This document shows positions 24,514-37,200 of a DNA stretch of 64,000 nt, piece by piece. Each line of letters starts with the position of its first letter. Position 1 is the stretch's first letter. Origin of the DNA: Hepsetus odoe. Its lineage: Eukaryota > Chordata > Actinopteri > Characiformes > Hepsetidae. A program made the position numbers and the translations under genes. The DNA is taken from positions 18,691,411 through 18,755,410 of the forward strand of contig CM029378.1 of NCBI GenBank assembly GCA_017165825.1, written 5' to 3'. The notes below the pieces were generated by a model, which saw nothing but the letters and a program-made list of their open reading frames with translations, searched no databases and was not told the origin of the DNA.

Positions 24514-27500
24514 CTATAAAACAGACAAACGGACAATGCAATATATATCCAATATGGGTCATGAGCTTTAATTAAATCCTTTCAAACTTCCACTTATGGG
24601 AGGAAAATAAAAAGCATCCACAACTACACGGTTGATTCTAGTGATAGAATGCACAGATCTCACAGGCAAAACAAGTTTTAAACACTCCCTGTGACACAAA
24701 AATCCATCTAGACAAACAGCTACAGAGACTAAAAAGCATTTCATTGCCGTTGATTAATTTGTTCTGGATCACAAACCCCAGTCATCCCAAAGCAGCGGGA
24801 CTGTGTTCCATTACTGTTGAGAAGACACTTCCACTGCCCTAAAAGCCAAATGTCTGCACCTCTTGGCCAAAGCTTACAACTCGGTAACTTCATTGACATT
24901 CATGAACATCTGCTAACAAACGCTTTGTTCTACTGACAGTGCTTTTCTAAGAACACTTGAAGTGAAAGTGACTTTTCTCGTCATTGGGAAACACAATGAA
25001 ATGACACCTCTTCATTCGTCCTGTGAAGTTAACCCATAAACAACGTGCAGCATATCCAGCACCAAGGACTGATGGGGACAGTACCTTGCTAAGGTGTACT
25101 TCAGGGCACCCTACTGGTCTGAGTTTCAAACCCATGACCTTTCAATCCGGGTGCCAAGCCCCTAACCACTAGGCTACCACTGCCCAATCTAATTAGAACT
25201 AAAATGTAGATCTGAACTAAACTGAAGAAAAATGTAGTGTTAAAAAAAAACTGCAAAATGAAAATCCATCACGCCATCCATTTTCTGCTGCTTGTCCCAA
25301 ATGGGGTCACGGGGGAGTGCTGGTGTCCAACCCAACGCACACAGGGCGAGGACGGGGGACGCACCCTGGACAGGTCGCCAGCCCATCACAGGGAGGAGCG
25401 TGACTGAGACGGTACCTTGCTCAAGGGAACCTCAGGGCAACCCATTGGGAAGGGGTTTGAACCCCTGATCCTCCGATCATGTGGCCAACGCCCTAACCAC
25501 TAGGCCACTGCTGCCCCGCAAAATGAAAATATGAAATAAATTGAATTTAAAATAAATAAAGGAATCTGTCAAGGTTAGGTATTCAGCCTGTAAAAGTGCT
25601 GCATAGTGCAAAACTAGCATATACTACTCTACCAGCTCGCCGAATAAAGATCAGATTTGATTTCTGGAACCAGCTTTACAGCTTGCCAGAAAAAACTTTT
25701 GGAAAACTATTTCAAAACCAATGAGCTGTGTGCATGTGTGTGTGCGCTTACACTAAGCTGGGCTGATTACTGCTGGTTTGGGAAAAATCAATCAAAACCA
25801 ATTCAGGTTTGTACTGCTTTGAAAAAAAGCCTTTCCTGTTCTTACAGAACACCTCAGAGAGCTTGCTTATCACACCCCTATTTTATGGCCTTCCATAGCC
25901 GAGTGGAAATGGAGGATTTCCACAGGCGTCTAGCGCGTTCTCAAAGGAAGAGCTTGTGTCGTTATCGGGAGCTGGCGAGCTGCGTACAATTCCACTGCGA
26001 TTTAATTAAAGCTAATAAATGGCAGCTCCTCTGTGGGGACCTCTCGCCTGCTCAGGTGCGCCACATCCATCTTTTCCATTGTAGCCGCCAGACAGGCCTT
26101 AGAATTCTCCCATGCCAACAAATTTATATTAGAGAAATTAAGATGCCACATAGTAAAAGGGAGCACTTGCTAATCCCTGAAGGGCTTCAAGGCCAAGTTA
26201 GTGCGGTACAAGACCATAAGGGAAAGATCAGTTTATCTAATGAGCACCACCTCGGGCAGTCGCTGTAGATCATGCATTACACTCTCAAGTCAGGCTCCTA
26301 CATGGCTGAGTGCAGTAATTAGCAGGATGAGAGGAGGTCCATCTGATCTACAATATGGAAGTGACTTCGGGATGACAAGCACTTATAAAACCAATTATCA
26401 TGTTTTTTTTTTTTATTTAAAAAATAAATAAATAATAATCTCTCATAAAACAATTCTCTTCCCTTAATTTACTAGATCAGTGTGGGTCTGTGAGAAAGCT
26501 TGCCCCAATAATGATCCCATGCTTGCTATTTACTATTACAAACACGAGGACCAGTTTTAAGCACTTAAATCCTTAAATCAAAGCTCAATATGTGGGAAAT
26601 ATAAAGCGTATTAGAATATTTTTTAGCTAGCTAGTTACATAAAACAGCCTTATCTCTGAGGCTGGTTACGGCAACATTTTATAGGTTTCAAATATTCATG
26701 GACTTTTCCTATTACCGTATTTTCTCGTGTATAAATTTGTACAAATTTGTACCAAAATCCACTATAAAAATGGGGGTGCGACCTATACACGGGGAATTAA
26801 TGTGCGATTTATACACGGGAACTTTCTTCAGTGTCGATCACCAGTGAATGTTCACATTTCCAGGCAATTATCCCCCAAATTATTTCCAAATACACATTTT
26901 TGGTGCTTTCCTATCAAGTAAAATACACAGTACTACGTTTACCTGTAAAAATCTGAAAGAGTCATTCAACATAATTTAGAGAAAAACTTTCATTTCACAA
27001 ATTTCAATCCAGGAACTTCACATGCCGCCATTTTGAATACCTAAACCGGACATGTGATATGCTGGTATGTGTACATATGCGTTTTTGCCTGCATGTAATC
27101 CAAAATCTCAAATGTCAAGATATCACTCAAAAATGATTTTTGGACCAAATTTCTATGCCAAATCAGGGGTGTGACTTATACATGAGTGCGACTAATACAT
27201 AATACGGTAACTATCCAAATCCCCAACATCCAAAATCAATGATATTGAAAGCATTTTTTTTTTTTTTTAACTCTACCACCTAAACTTTTAGTAACCACAT
27301 TATTTACAGCAAACTGCAACGGCAATCATCTGAAGCTGCTCTTGAAAAAGCTTTATTATTAGTGGCAGTTAGCTCTGAACTAAACCAGATTTCATTATTT
27401 GACATGAAAGATACAGTAGCTGAATGTCTGCATTGAATAAATAAATAAAATGTCTAATTTCACTAAAAACACGTAAACAATTGTACTTTTCCATATCTTT

Positions 27501-30500
27501 AATGATACCTCCACAGTTCTGGACAAAAAAGTGAACCCTTGATTTTCATAATAATGAATAACCAGTTCAGTTGAAATCACCTCCACTAGTCACTTCCTGT
27601 AGTTGCTAAAACAACTACTATTTCTCTTGGACTATTTCACCGAAGCCTTGCTTACGCCACCATTTTCAGGTCATGGGGGTGTTAGGACTCTGACTTGGCC
27701 AATTAACAATAGAAAAATTCTTACATGGATTTACTGGAATGTTTTGGATCACAGTCATCACTAATCAGCTCTTAATCTTGAGATTATACAGACTATAAAA
27801 TGTTTTGAAACAACTTTGAATTCACGGTTTCATCAACGATTGCAAGGCATGCAGAGGTGCCTGAGGCAGCAACGTAGTCTCAGACCTTGCTCCTTCCATC
27901 ATGCTTCAAAGCGGGAAGGTGGTTTTGGTGTTGGCATGCAATGTCTTATTTCTTCAAACAGCATTGTGCATAAGCCGAACTGTTGCCTCATCTGCCCACA
28001 GACAATTTTCCCCCCAGAAAGACTGAAGGCCTCTCAAGTAATCTTTGAGTTGGACCCTAATACTTTTGTGGGCAGGGATTCTGCAGGATTATTCCTCAGC
28101 TTTTTCCAAGAGTCAGTATATGCCTGTGTATACTGAGCATTCATCTATTAAATGGGAAGGGGAAAAAAAAAAAACGGATTTTATTCTAAGCAAAATTCCA
28201 TATTCAAGTCTAGTCCATTGTTCATATATAACAACATCATTGGATCCACTCTCCAATTTTCCCAGCTACTAAAGAAATATAAAAAGAAATGTCTACACAG
28301 CATTATTCAGCCATATTCCCATCTTTCTAGCACTCTCTGAGGTGTCTTCTGTCAAGTCTACACAGTATGCAACTTTGAAGGTGCCAGAGCAGCATAAAAT
28401 CGCATCCTAGGTATTTAGTGGTATCTTTTAATGAAGAAGTATCGGTCTGATTCTTACTGGGAATGCCAATAGCCTTCCAATAGCTTATAGATAATGAGGG
28501 AACTTTCCATAGAACATATCTGATGACATTACCATTTTAATGAATGCACACATGAAGTCCAGCTGTGCCATTTTTTAATCCATGGTCAGAATTGACATTT
28601 TCATCCATGAAATAAATAGATTTTTTGTGCTTCCATCCTTATCATCACAGCTTTCAGTGCTTTTAGCATGATGAAGGTGGAACGAAGCTTTTTTATAATT
28701 TTATCAAAACAGTGTAGTGCAATTAAGCTTATTGCAATTAAAAACAAGTTCACTAGCTAGTTTCTGAGAACTTCTTAGGTCATTTTCCCCCCATCCATGG
28801 AAGTGCTTTTTTTTTTTTTTTTTTAAATAGAAACCTAGACATTTTATATCTTAATTGAATAGTACTACTTTTCTAAATGTTTAACAATAAAAAAAAAAAT
28901 TTCAAAAAAAACAAACACCATAGGGCTTGGCCATATACCATCTTAAAATATCTCCCTGAGGAAGAGGTGCAGAGCATTTTGAAGAAACTGCCAAACCCTT
29001 TTAAAGGTATAGTGAATAGTTTCATTTGCACCATTATACTTGAGCAAACAATGAAGTGACAAGACACGCATCATTCTTTCTACAATAAAAAAAAATTTGA
29101 TGTCAAGTGTGGTGACATTGCATTAATAAATTGATTGTCCTACATGCATTATTCCTCTGCTCCAGCTTCAGGGAGAAAGAACAGCACATCCTGCTGCTGA
29201 AGGGATGAGTGTTGGGTTTTGAGTGTGCTTCAGGTCATGGGATCACACTTAATGGGCACATGGTGTGATCCGTCCCAGACAATTCTTCTAAAGGATGTTC
29301 TCCCCCTCCCTAAAAGTGCCTAAATGGATTCCCTCAACATAAAACCATTAGTGAAATTGGATCACAGAGAGGTATCAGAAGAACAGGCAATACCATCAGG
29401 GAGCAGGAACAGAGTGAGCCGCACAAGCTCACAGTACCCTTCACACACAGGCTAATGAAGGGGAATGACACAGTCGTCTATAGAAGATGGGGCGATAGAG
29501 GGACAGTTCAAATTAGACATGTCTCCTGTGTGCAGATGTCACATTATGCACTGCGCTCGCCTGTTAAAGAGTGGTATGAACGTAATGACCATGCGCCACT
29601 GCTGCAACTGACAAGTTAAGGACTCCCCCACTGGCCCCCTCCGCCTCTCACTCCCAGTATCCCCAAGGCTACAGAAGGAAAATGTCATTTGCTGAACCTT
29701 ATGGCAGGTTTATGTCGGGGCAACCACTCAAATGAAAGTGTAATAAGACATCAACATTAACATTAGCTACTGCACAGAGCTGGGGTCAAATTCTGTTTCA
29801 TCATCGATTGTAGACACACTTCAAAAAGCCTTCAATGGAGTGCAAACTGCAAACACATTCAATGAGCCCTAATAATGCTTTTCCTAATAATCATTGCGAG
29901 GTCACAGCACAGCACCCAGTGAACCACAACGAAATTGGACTTCTGCGTTTAACCCATGCAAACACCATGCAGCAAAGGGGCAGCTATGAAAGCGCCTGGG
30001 GAGCAGTGACGGGGGACGGTACCTCAGGGCTTGGGTACTTCAGGGCAAGCTACTGGTAAGGGGTTTGAACCCACAATCTTCCGATCCTGTGGCCAAATCA
30101 CAAACATGTGGGTCTCTTCCACTAGGGGTTAAACCAAACACAAATGTCTGAGCTTTGAGGGCAACAAGTAATAGAATAGTAAGCAAGAAAGGGATGTTTT
30201 TAGCTGAGATAGTGGCAGAGAGTTTGGTGGCAATAAACAACCTGCCGCCCACTGAAGAGCCTTGCGTCTGTGACTGCAAGAAGTGCCAGAAGATCTGAGG
30301 GAGCGAGAGGGACAGCAAGGATGAAGGAGTTCAGTAAGGTAAGTAAGGGTGAAGCCAAAAAAAGCTTTGAGAGTCAGCAGGAGCAGGTTGTACATGAGAT
30401 ACGACACTGGTAACCACTGAAGCTGATGCAAGGAGTGATATGAGCAGTGTTGATGTGAAAGCTTTTGCGACGCCGGTTGAGTAGTTGAGCAGCGAGGGGG

Positions 30501-33500
30501 TGTAAAAACCATTGAAGGGGTAAATGAAAGCATTTACCAGCTTCACTTCAATTGGATTTTTTTTTCCAAGGAGAGGGCTAATGAATGCAGTTCTTGGCAG
30601 AGGACAAAATGCAGCCTCTGTGAAACATTATAAGGTTGACCCACATGAGACAGCAATAACACCAACAGGATGCCTAATATGGAAACACTTGTACCTGCTA
30701 TTAGGATCTCTGTTGTCGGCACTGAGTTTGTTCGGCAATCAGTAATGTTTTAAATCCTTCATCTTTGCATTCATTAAGGAAGAAACTGATTTGTTGGAAG
30801 AGGTCAAACGGAAAAAGTTGTACCCCTCCTTATGCAACTGCACATTTTCCTTTTTAGCAGGGATGAACATTAGACTCTGCATAAGTTCCCAACAATTTCA
30901 AGGAGGGACAAGCTGAATGAAAGAAAGTTGAAGGAAATAGTGTAGACCATTCTCTGCTGTTTTCTGGCTAAATGGAGGTTAATAACCAATTTGAGTTGAT
31001 GCACAATAGAGACTGTACAACATTCAATTTGTTGATCCCATCTTCAGTTTGTTCCAATAATAAAATGATGGTAAGAGACAGAAATACAGGCACAACAAAG
31101 TGTGACGTGCAGATGACTTCATTAAACAGTCCCAGCATCAAGCCCCGAGTTTTGTGTTTTTAACATTACAATGTCCACTTTAGAAGCTGTGTCCACCTTG
31201 TTTCTCCACTGATTGTCTATTTTATCAGTTCTATTGACCAGATCTGGTGCCCATTGTAGTTTACCATTACAGACAGCAGCTCGTCTGTTTCACTGTTGAA
31301 GACCCACACAAGACCACCAGTGAGCAGGTATTGTTCTTCTATTGCAAAAAGTGGATCACATGCAGCAGCACTGCTAGAGCTTTTAAGCAATTCAGTGTTG
31401 CTGCTGGATTAAAAACAGTCCACTAACCAAAAACATACAATCAACATTGTCCTGTGTCCAGACAAAGACCACTGGTCTGACAAGAAAGTGACCGCTTGAC
31501 AAACCATCTGTGTCTTTCTAAAATTCTCCAAGGTGGACCAACATGTTAAAGTGTAAAATTAAGTGGATTATAAATGGAGACAGACTTTAAAAGTGTAGAC
31601 AGTTCTACTCTACTTTAAACCTAAGCCTTTAATCTTTAATACTGCATGAAAATGTAGGCACATTTAGCAAAATGAATGGCAACTAAAATGTTAGGACATA
31701 GAAAAGAACATAGGTCTAAACCAATATTTTATGATTCTAATTTTATATTATTGTTATGAATTTTTTCTTCAAATACATTAGTTCATGAAGCTACCGAAGT
31801 AAACTATATGAAAAAAAATAAATACTGCTACGATAGATTAGGACCAATTTTCTAGCCCAAATTGGTAACATCAAATTCTATCTGTTAGCTAGGACTCCTG
31901 GAGTTACACAATGCAACATGTAACATCCTCCTAGGGTTAGGGTTAGAGTTAGTCTTATAAAGCTCATCACTACTTTTTGAAGGGCTTCTAATACATCTCA
32001 ACTGGCAGGAAAACAGTGACACTTTATATGCGCTCAAAGACACTGGAGCTGGCAAACATAGATTGATGAGGATGAGGGAAGGCCATTCCATCCAGAGAGA
32101 GCAAGGCCAATCATAGACTCGAGGGGCGTCCCAATTCAGGGGCTTCTCCTTTGAAGAATGCCTGTCTATGTAGGTGTGACATTCACAGACTGTGAGGAAT
32201 GAACTGAATATTCATGTTAGATGTGTCACTCCTGTTGCCAAGCAACCTCAACAGCTACATCACAACCATTAATAACAAATTATCTACTTATTCCAACTAA
32301 ACTAAACAAAGGAGGCATATATTATATATAGCTTTTAAAAAAAATAAAAAACAATAAAAACAACCATCATTGCCATGTGATGAATCATAGGATATGGTTG
32401 GCTGTGAAGGATACACCCATACATCTTCTGTTTCTATGGAAACGAAGGCTGCAATTCTTGTCCGTATTTGAAGAAGCCTTTGATTTGGGACGGCTTAGTC
32501 GCAACCCTGTGATGTAATGAGCCTTCAAATGCAGCCTTCAATAGGACACAGCCTTTGAATTGGGACACACCTTTGGACTTCCAACCAATGGCTGACTGTG
32601 GCATCACCAGGGACGGATCACTCATGGACAGAATCTGACAATTTTATCAGGGTACAGTCGGCTAAACTAATTTAAAAAATTCAAATCAGTTTGTTCCAAG
32701 CAGAACTATTATTTTTACTATTATTTCCAACCACAAAAACATTTAAAACATTTTTTTTTTAAGATAACACGATTAATTCTATTTCAGAAATATAAAAGCT
32801 AAAATAATAAAACACAGAATATGAATGTGTACCGGTTTTTAAATAAGTACCACACAAAATAGCGCTATTAAATAAGGAATCATCAAAAAATTAAAATAAA
32901 ATTAAAAATACTAATTTAATATTAATGCACAAACATGGATGGCTGACTCGCTGGCTGATTTTTCTCATCATGGTGCTAGAAAAACTAAAGTGTTTAAGAG
33001 TGTACAGAGGAGCACAAAAGCTATTCAGAATATGCTACAGTTATAAGCGATAATCCACTGTTCCCATTGCCGAACCACACACACAAAAAGATTCCACATT
33101 CAACCATGCTATAGATCAGAGAAGCATTGTTTAGGAATTCTCCCTCTTTCCTCAACTACAAAATGACATGGTCTTCCCAAACAGACAGACAACAACAAAT
33201 GCTGTCAAATTTCATTGATGAAATCCTAAGCTTCATCTGAGAGCAGATAAAGACCTATTTAAACACTCAATCTAAATTCGTCCTTGCTGTTCTAATACTT
33301 TTGGAGGGGATGTTTCTCAAAAAAAAAAAAAAAATATGATGCCAAGTTCAACAAATTCACATTCTTATAGTTATGGGTTGGTCCCGACTGTTTACCTTTT
33401 ATTTGTCTTATTTTCTTTATATACCCATAATTTCTTAATATATTCTATTGATAAAAGCAATGAAAAGAAAAAAAAAAAAAAAAAGTTGTGAATTATACGC

Positions 33501-34165
33501 AATCTTTCTGCCGGTTTAACTGGAAGCACAGGTTGGTCGATGTTAACAACTAAACTTATCAGTCAGGCACTAACAGATGTCGTAGGCAGAAGACAGCAGC
33601 TCATGCTATTGATCAAATAGGGGGCAGAAGTCAACAATGCAGCAGCAAACATAGTGGTCTTCTACTTCCTTTCGGTTTCTTTATGGCATTCAGAAAATCG
33701 CTGACTCTGAATCCTGTTTAAAACAGATGTTCCTCTACAGGAACTTCAATACATTTTCATTTCAATTTCATTTCAATACAACAAGCACAACTTCTTCAGA
33801 AACTCATTTAGTGATATATTTCACTTTGATAACAATATTGCACATGACAATTTCCAACTACTGTGCTAAGTGAAATTGCCTGTTCGCTCAATTGGGGCAT
33901 TATCCTCAGGAGATTCTACGATACTTCAGTTAACCAAACAGCAGGTTAGAATCCTCTACTTATAAACCGAGAGCAGAGCTGGTCTTAAGCGGGGTTTTTT
34001 CAGCCAAAAGACCATCACTGAGGCCAACTACTCACACCCTGACCACACTTTCATCCAAGCTACCTTCTCTTTTTTATGGCCTAGTTTCCCACACCAGGGT
34101 GAAGTTTAACATTGTAGCAGGCAAGGTAGGGTAGCATTCTGGCTGAAAAGATTAACTGTATGAAA

Positions 34166-34200
<35 letters not shown>

Positions 34201-37200
34201 TTAAGCACTGCCCACCGAGGCAGACTGAATCGATGTTGTGTGGTCCAGGAGCACAGCTCTAAAGATCCAAGTCCAAGCAACTGGCCAAACGCTGCATTCC
34301 CTTCCTTTTATTTTTAGTCTCTATTGGCTTGGCAAGATCACATTTGAGTCAGACACTTTGATTGACTTTACTACTCGCTCAGCTTTTAAGTCTAAAATAA
34401 GACTGGCTTAAATCACCCATGTTCCTTGCTCCAGCAGAGTACCAATACGAATAAAAATACATCCATCCATCCATCCATTTTCTGCCGCTTGTCCCAAATG
34501 GGGTCGTGGGGGAGTGCTGGTGTCCAACCCAGCGCACACAGGGCGAGGACGGGGGACGCACCCTGGACAGGTCACCAGTATTTTTACCATAGATAAAAAT
34601 ACATGAAAGAAATCATTTTTTAAATTGTGCATAAGAAGTTATTTAAAAAGGTTTTTTTGTCATAGTTGATCCATTCCTACAACCTTCTTATAAGCTTCTG
34701 GATGGTCATATTTAATGAGTTTAATCACTGAAACAACTACGGAGCACAGGATTAGCATGTTTTCTCAAGTCCTCTTGCATCCGGAGTTGTTTGGTTGAGT
34801 GTCACAGCTGTTTTTAACACATGTGCTACCAATACTAGGTAACATAACTGGTTTAACTCATACTCATTTTCTTCTTCATTATTTACCTCCCCCTGTAGCA
34901 ATAATTAAAACATACTTCTCCAAACTGGCGATAGGAATACAAGTCATCTTAAGCCAAGAATCTTGTGCACAGATGTTCCTAGATGAGGAAATGCCTCTCA
35001 GTCATCAATAACTGCTGTTCATCATTTGAGTTTAGGTAGTACAGGATCGCATAATGAACTAGAAAGAATTCTCCTGTGTGAAAATAATTATGTTAAGTGT
35101 TCATACCTCCCCAGGGCCTGGACTTTGGCAGCATGTCTCTCCTCCAGGTCAGCCAACTTCTTCTTCAAGCTGTCCACCTCAAGCCGCAGTCCGGCCGAGT
35201 GCTCCATTTCTCCATCCAGCAGACTTCGCAAAGATCTGCAGACATCAGAACACAGCAATCACTGTACACATGTAGCAGGAAGAAACAAAAGAACTCTTTA
35301 CAATGCCAGTGTAGCGATCAATCTTTACAAGTCAAGTCACCAAATAGATATGATCAAAATGTCTCGCCACTTAAACTCCATCCAGCATTTCGTTAAGGTG
35401 CACTAAAGAGATTTTGGAGGATCTTGTTATTCTCATCAAAGGAAAAGCATCTACTTCATGAATGTTATTAATTATTTTTTTCAAAGTTAGTGGTTTGTGA
35501 AAGTCAGATCACATTTTTAGAGCCTTAACATTAAAAGAATGCATCATGCATGTTTAAACACAATGACATCATGCATGTTTAAACACAATAGCACAGCTGC
35601 GGATTGGTGGGGGTGTGGGTTGGGTGGGAAAGGGGCTGACACTCACGTGTTCTGCTCACTGAGTTCATCCTTCCTGTTCATCATGGCAACGATGGCTTGG
35701 CGTAGTTCGACTGTGGGAACAGAATTATCTTAATAAGGAATCAAAACTGATTCAGCTTGAGCATGACTGAATTCCACCCCACACCACCCCATCCCCCCGC
35801 CTCGCTGTAGGGGGAACAGTCTGTTTCTGGAAGAACAATAATAAGGCTCAATATCACATCAAGATTTAGTGTCCCATGCAGACCTGAACTTTTTTCCAAT
35901 AATGGATACTGTTCCAGACTGCTGACATTTTCATTTGTGCAGCACCATGGAACTAATAAAGAGAACTTTGTGGGGCTTTAAATACCAGCCAGACATTAAT
36001 TTCTTTTAAATGAAGGTGACATGAAAGGGTAAGACATTTTTAGCATGGCACAGTGAAAGGGTTGTGCTGTTGATCTCAGTTTAACCACAAACAACCTATG
36101 AACACTCACTTAAGGACAATGAGGATTCACCCAAAAAAAAAAAAAAAAAAGGACCAATCATTGACCTACCGTCAGCAACAATTTCATTTAAAATTCAAGT
36201 AACTTGGGCCACTGCATGAAGACGTTAGGACCAGGATTCCTTTTCTTTATATCTCCTTTAAAAATGCAGCCTGCCCTTTATATTGTTTGAAGATTTCATG
36301 CTAAATGGGCCAGCAGAAATAGTCAAAAAATTCATTCAATAATTAATTTTCCCCTGCTTATCCATGACCGGGTCATATCGGTAGCTGGCTAAGGAGGGCA
36401 GCCCAAACATTCTTTTCCCCGACCGGGAATTCAAAGGTGCTCTCAGGCCACCCAATACATAAATATCTAATCCTGTTTTCTGTAGTCTCCTCCCAGCTGG
36501 TCGTGCACAGAACACCTCCAACAAGAAACTGACAACGTGCTTGAACCACCTCAACAGGCACCATTCAATACAATGAAGCAGCAGCTCTGATCCTTATCCT
36601 TCTTGAATGCCCAAGCTCCTCACCCTTTCCAAAAGGGTGTGCCCACACACCCTGTGGAGGAAACTCATTTCCATCACTTGCATCATCAGTCTCTTTCATG
36701 CAGTCATTATCCGGAGTGCATGACCTCAGGTAAGGGTTGGAACGGAGACTGACTGGTAAATTCATAGTTTTGTCTTCGGCCTCAGCTCCCTTTTAAGTGC
36801 AACGGTCTGTTTTTCCTCCCGCTTCGTTTCACCCTCACTCATGAACAAGACCCCACATTTTTTTTTTTTTTTAACTCTTTCCCTTGATACAGTAAATCAC
36901 TCCCAACTCAGAGGATGCAAATGACTTGGGGTGGGCTCTCCACTCCTTGACTGTGCCTTGAATTACTTTTAATGAAAATCACAAACAGAATAGCAGACAG
37001 GAGACAGCCCTAGTAAGGTACAGATAAATAATTTCATTTAAAGAGAAAATGGAGGTGGTTTACGTCAGGAAGAGCATGCCAAATCTGCCAAGATGAGTCC
37101 AAGGTTAAAAGTGAATGCTAATGTTAGCCAGCAACATGTGGGTGAACACTGGGCTACTGTTGGCCAAAGAAGAAAGGTATGTCTGGAAGCACAAGGAAAG

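Larger units (their letters stand above)
24514..35106 (-). other. snx29: snx29 intron 13
   Basis: 10.6 kb intron. Apart from the elements listed within it I see no exon, RNA gene or further structured repeat. 28400-29890 and 33000-34150 are ordinary AT-rich intron. 29160-29720 is less repetitive and GC-richer but unidentified. Confidence 0.75.

Noticed and set aside
31931..31949. Interstitial telomere repeat
   Set aside because: Only about three units, one imperfect; expected by chance in a low-complexity intron.
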